Shown one piece after another: positions 5,272 through 6,619 of a stretch of 6,619 nucleotides of DNA. Location of the stretch: contig JAMOMX010000408.1 in assembly GCA_027066935.1 (NCBI GenBank), forward strand, positions 1 to 6,619, written 5' to 3'. The position numbers were made by a program, and so were the translations under genes. Under the pieces are notes generated by a model. The model ran no database searches, was not told the origin of the DNA, and saw nothing but the letters and a program-made list of their open reading frames with translations. Origin of the DNA: Sulfurimonas sp. (lineage in GTDB: Bacteria > Campylobacterota > Campylobacteria > Campylobacterales > Sulfurimonadaceae). Every line of letters begins with the position of its first letter. Within the stretch, counting starts at the first letter, position 1.

Positions 5272-5807
5272 TGTGTTAGTTCTTTTATTTTTTGTTTCAC
5301 GTGAAACGTGAGCAACTCTTTTGCTTTTAGATGGTTCTTAATAAAATCTGTATGTGCGTTTGAATCTGTATAGTTAGTTATACAAAAAACTCCACCAGCA
5401 GGGATGTCAAACTCTTGAGCAATTTTCAAAACAGAATAAAATTCCATATTTTCTATCCCAATCCCAAGTGATAAAAACTTTGATGTTAGCTCTTTGTTGG
5501 TAGATATATAGTTAGATGAGTTTACTACTATATCTTTTTTATCTCCAGTATTAGTAGATACTACATTATCAAGAGGAGTGTAAGCATCGTTAGACAAAAA
5601 GGCGAGTTCTATATTAGATGCTGTTTTAGATTCTATGATGTCAAATATTTCATGTTCTCCATAACTACCAGCGCTACCAACAAAGAGTATAAATTCTGGT
5701 TTATCAAATAAGCAAAGTCGAGTTAAGTTCATAGCGGTTTCAATAAGCCCTACTCCCATAGGTTGAGCAAACTCAAAAGTTTCGTTATTTCCAGCACAGA
5801 TTATCAT
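5268..5807 (-). CDS. Short purine nucleosidase/phosphorylase-family protein
   Basis: Belongs to the PNP/UDP phosphorylase superfamily (MTA/SAH nucleosidases, futalosine hydrolase, purine nucleoside phosphorylases), which split the N-glycosidic bond of nucleosides. Seen: VGSAGSYG 43-50 (ribose/phosphate loop), ENMEFYSVLKIAQEFDIP 119-136 (the family's ribose-binding Met-Glu helix) and ITNYTD 143-148. It is 179 aa, about 50 shorter than typical MTA/SAH nucleosidases, and the reading starts almost directly at the first strand. At the base-binding position nucleosidases have Asp; here it is Asn145, as in trimeric phosphorylases that prefer 6-oxopurines, so hypoxanthine or guanine nucleosides are the better guess. 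It begins one base after the hisF stop (TAA-ATG) and overlaps rlmN by ATGA. A near-perfect parS lies in codons 167-172. Substrate uncertain. Confidence 0.8.
   Translation of the reverse strand: MIICAGNNETFEFAQPMGVGLIETAMNLTRLCLFDKPEFILFVGSAGSYGEHEIFDIIESKTASNIELAFLSNDAYTPLDNVVSTNTGDKKDIVVNSSNYISTNKELTSKFLSLGIGIENMEFYSVLKIAQEFDIPAGGVFCITNYTDSNAHTDFIKNHLKAKELLTFHVKQKIKELTQ
5293..5308. other. parS: Second parS site (one mismatch), inside a coding region
   Basis: TGTTTCACGTGAAACG matches the 16-bp parS consensus except for the last base; the 14-bp palindromic core GTTTCACGTGAAAC is intact. On the minus strand it encodes Thr-Phe-His-Val-Lys-Gln near the end of the nucleosidase-family protein, the same Phe-His-Val-Lys reading as the first copy. 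It lies 3,188 bp from the first site. Multiple parS sites within a few kilobases are usual in origin-proximal domains. Confidence 0.8.
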
Positions 5808-6566
5808 TTAAAGTCTCACAGGGATATTTTGTTGATGAAGATAGTGTTTTAAATCCATTATATCTATCTCTTTATAATGAAAAATACTTGCAGCAAGTGC
5901 TGCGTCAGCTCCATGCTCAAACGCTTCTTTGATATGTTGCATTGTCCCTGCTCCACCACTCGCAATTACTGGAACATTTACAGCTTTAGAAATTTGCTCG
6001 GTTATGTTTAGCTCAAACCCAGCTTTTGTTCCATCTGTATCCATAGATGTAAGTAAAATCTCACCACACCCTCTATCAACTACTTCTTTTGCCCATTCTA
6101 CTGCATCAAGCCCAGTATCTACACGACCACCATTTAAAAACACATGGTACCTATCGCCAGTTTTTTTAACATCAATAGCAGTAACTATACACTGAGAGCC
6201 AAATCTTTTCGCACCCTCATTTATAAGTTCAGGTCTTTTTATTGCGGCTGAGTTTACACTTACTTTATCACAACCAACATTTAAAAGCTTATAAATATCA
6301 TCTAGTTTTCTTATACCACCACCAACAGTAAGTGGTATAAAAATTTCTCTTGCAACTTGTGCAACTATATCTACAATAGTCTCTCTGTTATCAGAAGAAG
6401 CGGTTATATCTAAAAATGTAAGCTCATCAGCACCCTCTTCGTTATAACGACGAGCTACTTCAACAGGGTCACCAGCATCTTTAAGACCAACAAAGTTTAC
6501 ACCTTTAACAACACGTCCATCTTTAACATCAAGACAGGGAATGATTCTTTTTGCAAAATAGTTCAA
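5808..6566 (-). CDS. hisF: Imidazole glycerol phosphate synthase, cyclase subunit HisF
   Basis: With the glutaminase HisH, it converts PRFAR and ammonia to imidazole glycerol phosphate and AICAR in histidine synthesis, linking that pathway to purines. It is a full-length 252-aa (beta-alpha)8 barrel. Seen: RIIPCLDVKDGRVVKG 7-22 with catalytic Asp13, TAIDVKK 129-135 with catalytic Asp132, and phosphate-binding loops VGGGI 81-85, SVNSAA 103-108, TSMDTDGTKAG 173-183, ASGGAG 202-207 and AASIFH 225-230. The start is TTG at 6566-6564, supported by AAAGG eight bases upstream and by the usual N-terminus; a nearby GTG is out of frame. It is first in a tight four-gene operon with the nucleosidase-family gene, rlmN and a 39-aa membrane peptide gene. 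No other his genes are in the window. Identification is very secure. Confidence 0.97.
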   Translation of the reverse strand: MNYFAKRIIPCLDVKDGRVVKGVNFVGLKDAGDPVEVARRYNEEGADELTFLDITASSDNRETIVDIVAQVAREIFIPLTVGGGIRKLDDIYKLLNVGCDKVSVNSAAIKRPELINEGAKRFGSQCIVTAIDVKKTGDRYHVFLNGGRVDTGLDAVEWAKEVVDRGCGEILLTSMDTDGTKAGFELNITEQISKAVNVPVIASGGAGTMQHIKEAFEHGADAALAASIFHYKEIDIMDLKHYLHQQNIPVRL

Positions 6567-6593
6567 TCACGACACCTTTATTTATATAGTGTA

Positions 6594-6599
6594 ATTATA
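6594..6599 (-). promoter_or_regulatory. -10 box for the hisF operon
   Basis: TATAAT on the minus strand, 27 bases before the TTG start, predicts a short leader of about 20 bases. Any -35 element would lie at or beyond the window edge. A second weaker TATA-like sequence is at 6581-6588. Confidence 0.55.
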
Positions 6600-6619
6600 C
6601 ACTTTAGGGCTTATAATTA

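Noticed and set aside
5929..6195. 88-aa plus-strand ORF opposite hisF
   Set aside because: Antisense shadow of the conserved HisF barrel, with unnatural Ser/Pro-rich composition and no supporting signals.

Overview
The window looks like an ordinary chromosomal segment of a Campylobacterota (epsilonproteobacterial) genome, most like Sulfurimonas and relatives. The reasons are AT-rich DNA, the protein style of PurB, RluA, ProB, RlmN and HisF, a ProB without the PUA domain, dense overlapping operons, and frequent TTG start codons after AAGGA-type ribosome sites. The genus is an inference from recognition, not from a search.

Layout, left to right: (1) purB on the minus strand, cut by the window start only a few residues before its expected end. 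(2) A short divergent promoter region with two small inverted repeats, then an RluA-family pseudouridine synthase gene on the plus strand, starting at TTG. (3) A 532-bp gene-free stretch (2356-2887) that is the most structured part of the window: a likely terminator for the pseudouridine synthase, TTATTCACA-type DnaA boxes, a roughly 85-bp tract that is almost pure A/T, a second intrinsic terminator with no gene in front of it, and two tandem copies of an 86-bp repeat with a conserved fold. (4) A 79-aa minus-strand gene, weakly HicB-like, divergent from proB, which has a hairpin leader. (5) A terminator at the end of proB facing a minus-strand operon read as hisF, a short nucleosidase/phosphorylase-family gene, rlmN, and a 39-aa membrane peptide gene. 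These four genes are joined by a zero-gap junction and then ATGA and TTGA overlaps.

The genes are housekeeping: purine synthesis (PurB; HisF also releases the purine intermediate AICAR), proline synthesis (ProB), histidine synthesis (HisF) and RNA modification (RluA family, RlmN).

The strongest unexpected signal lies inside the genes. A perfect 16-bp ParB-binding parS sequence (TGTTTCACGTGAAACA) sits in the pseudouridine synthase gene, and a second copy with one mismatch lies 3.2 kb away in the nucleosidase-family gene. Between them is the DnaA-box plus AT-tract region. Together these suggest that the window lies in the chromosome's origin/centromere domain, and that the gene-free stretch is a candidate DnaA-controlled, possibly origin-like, site.
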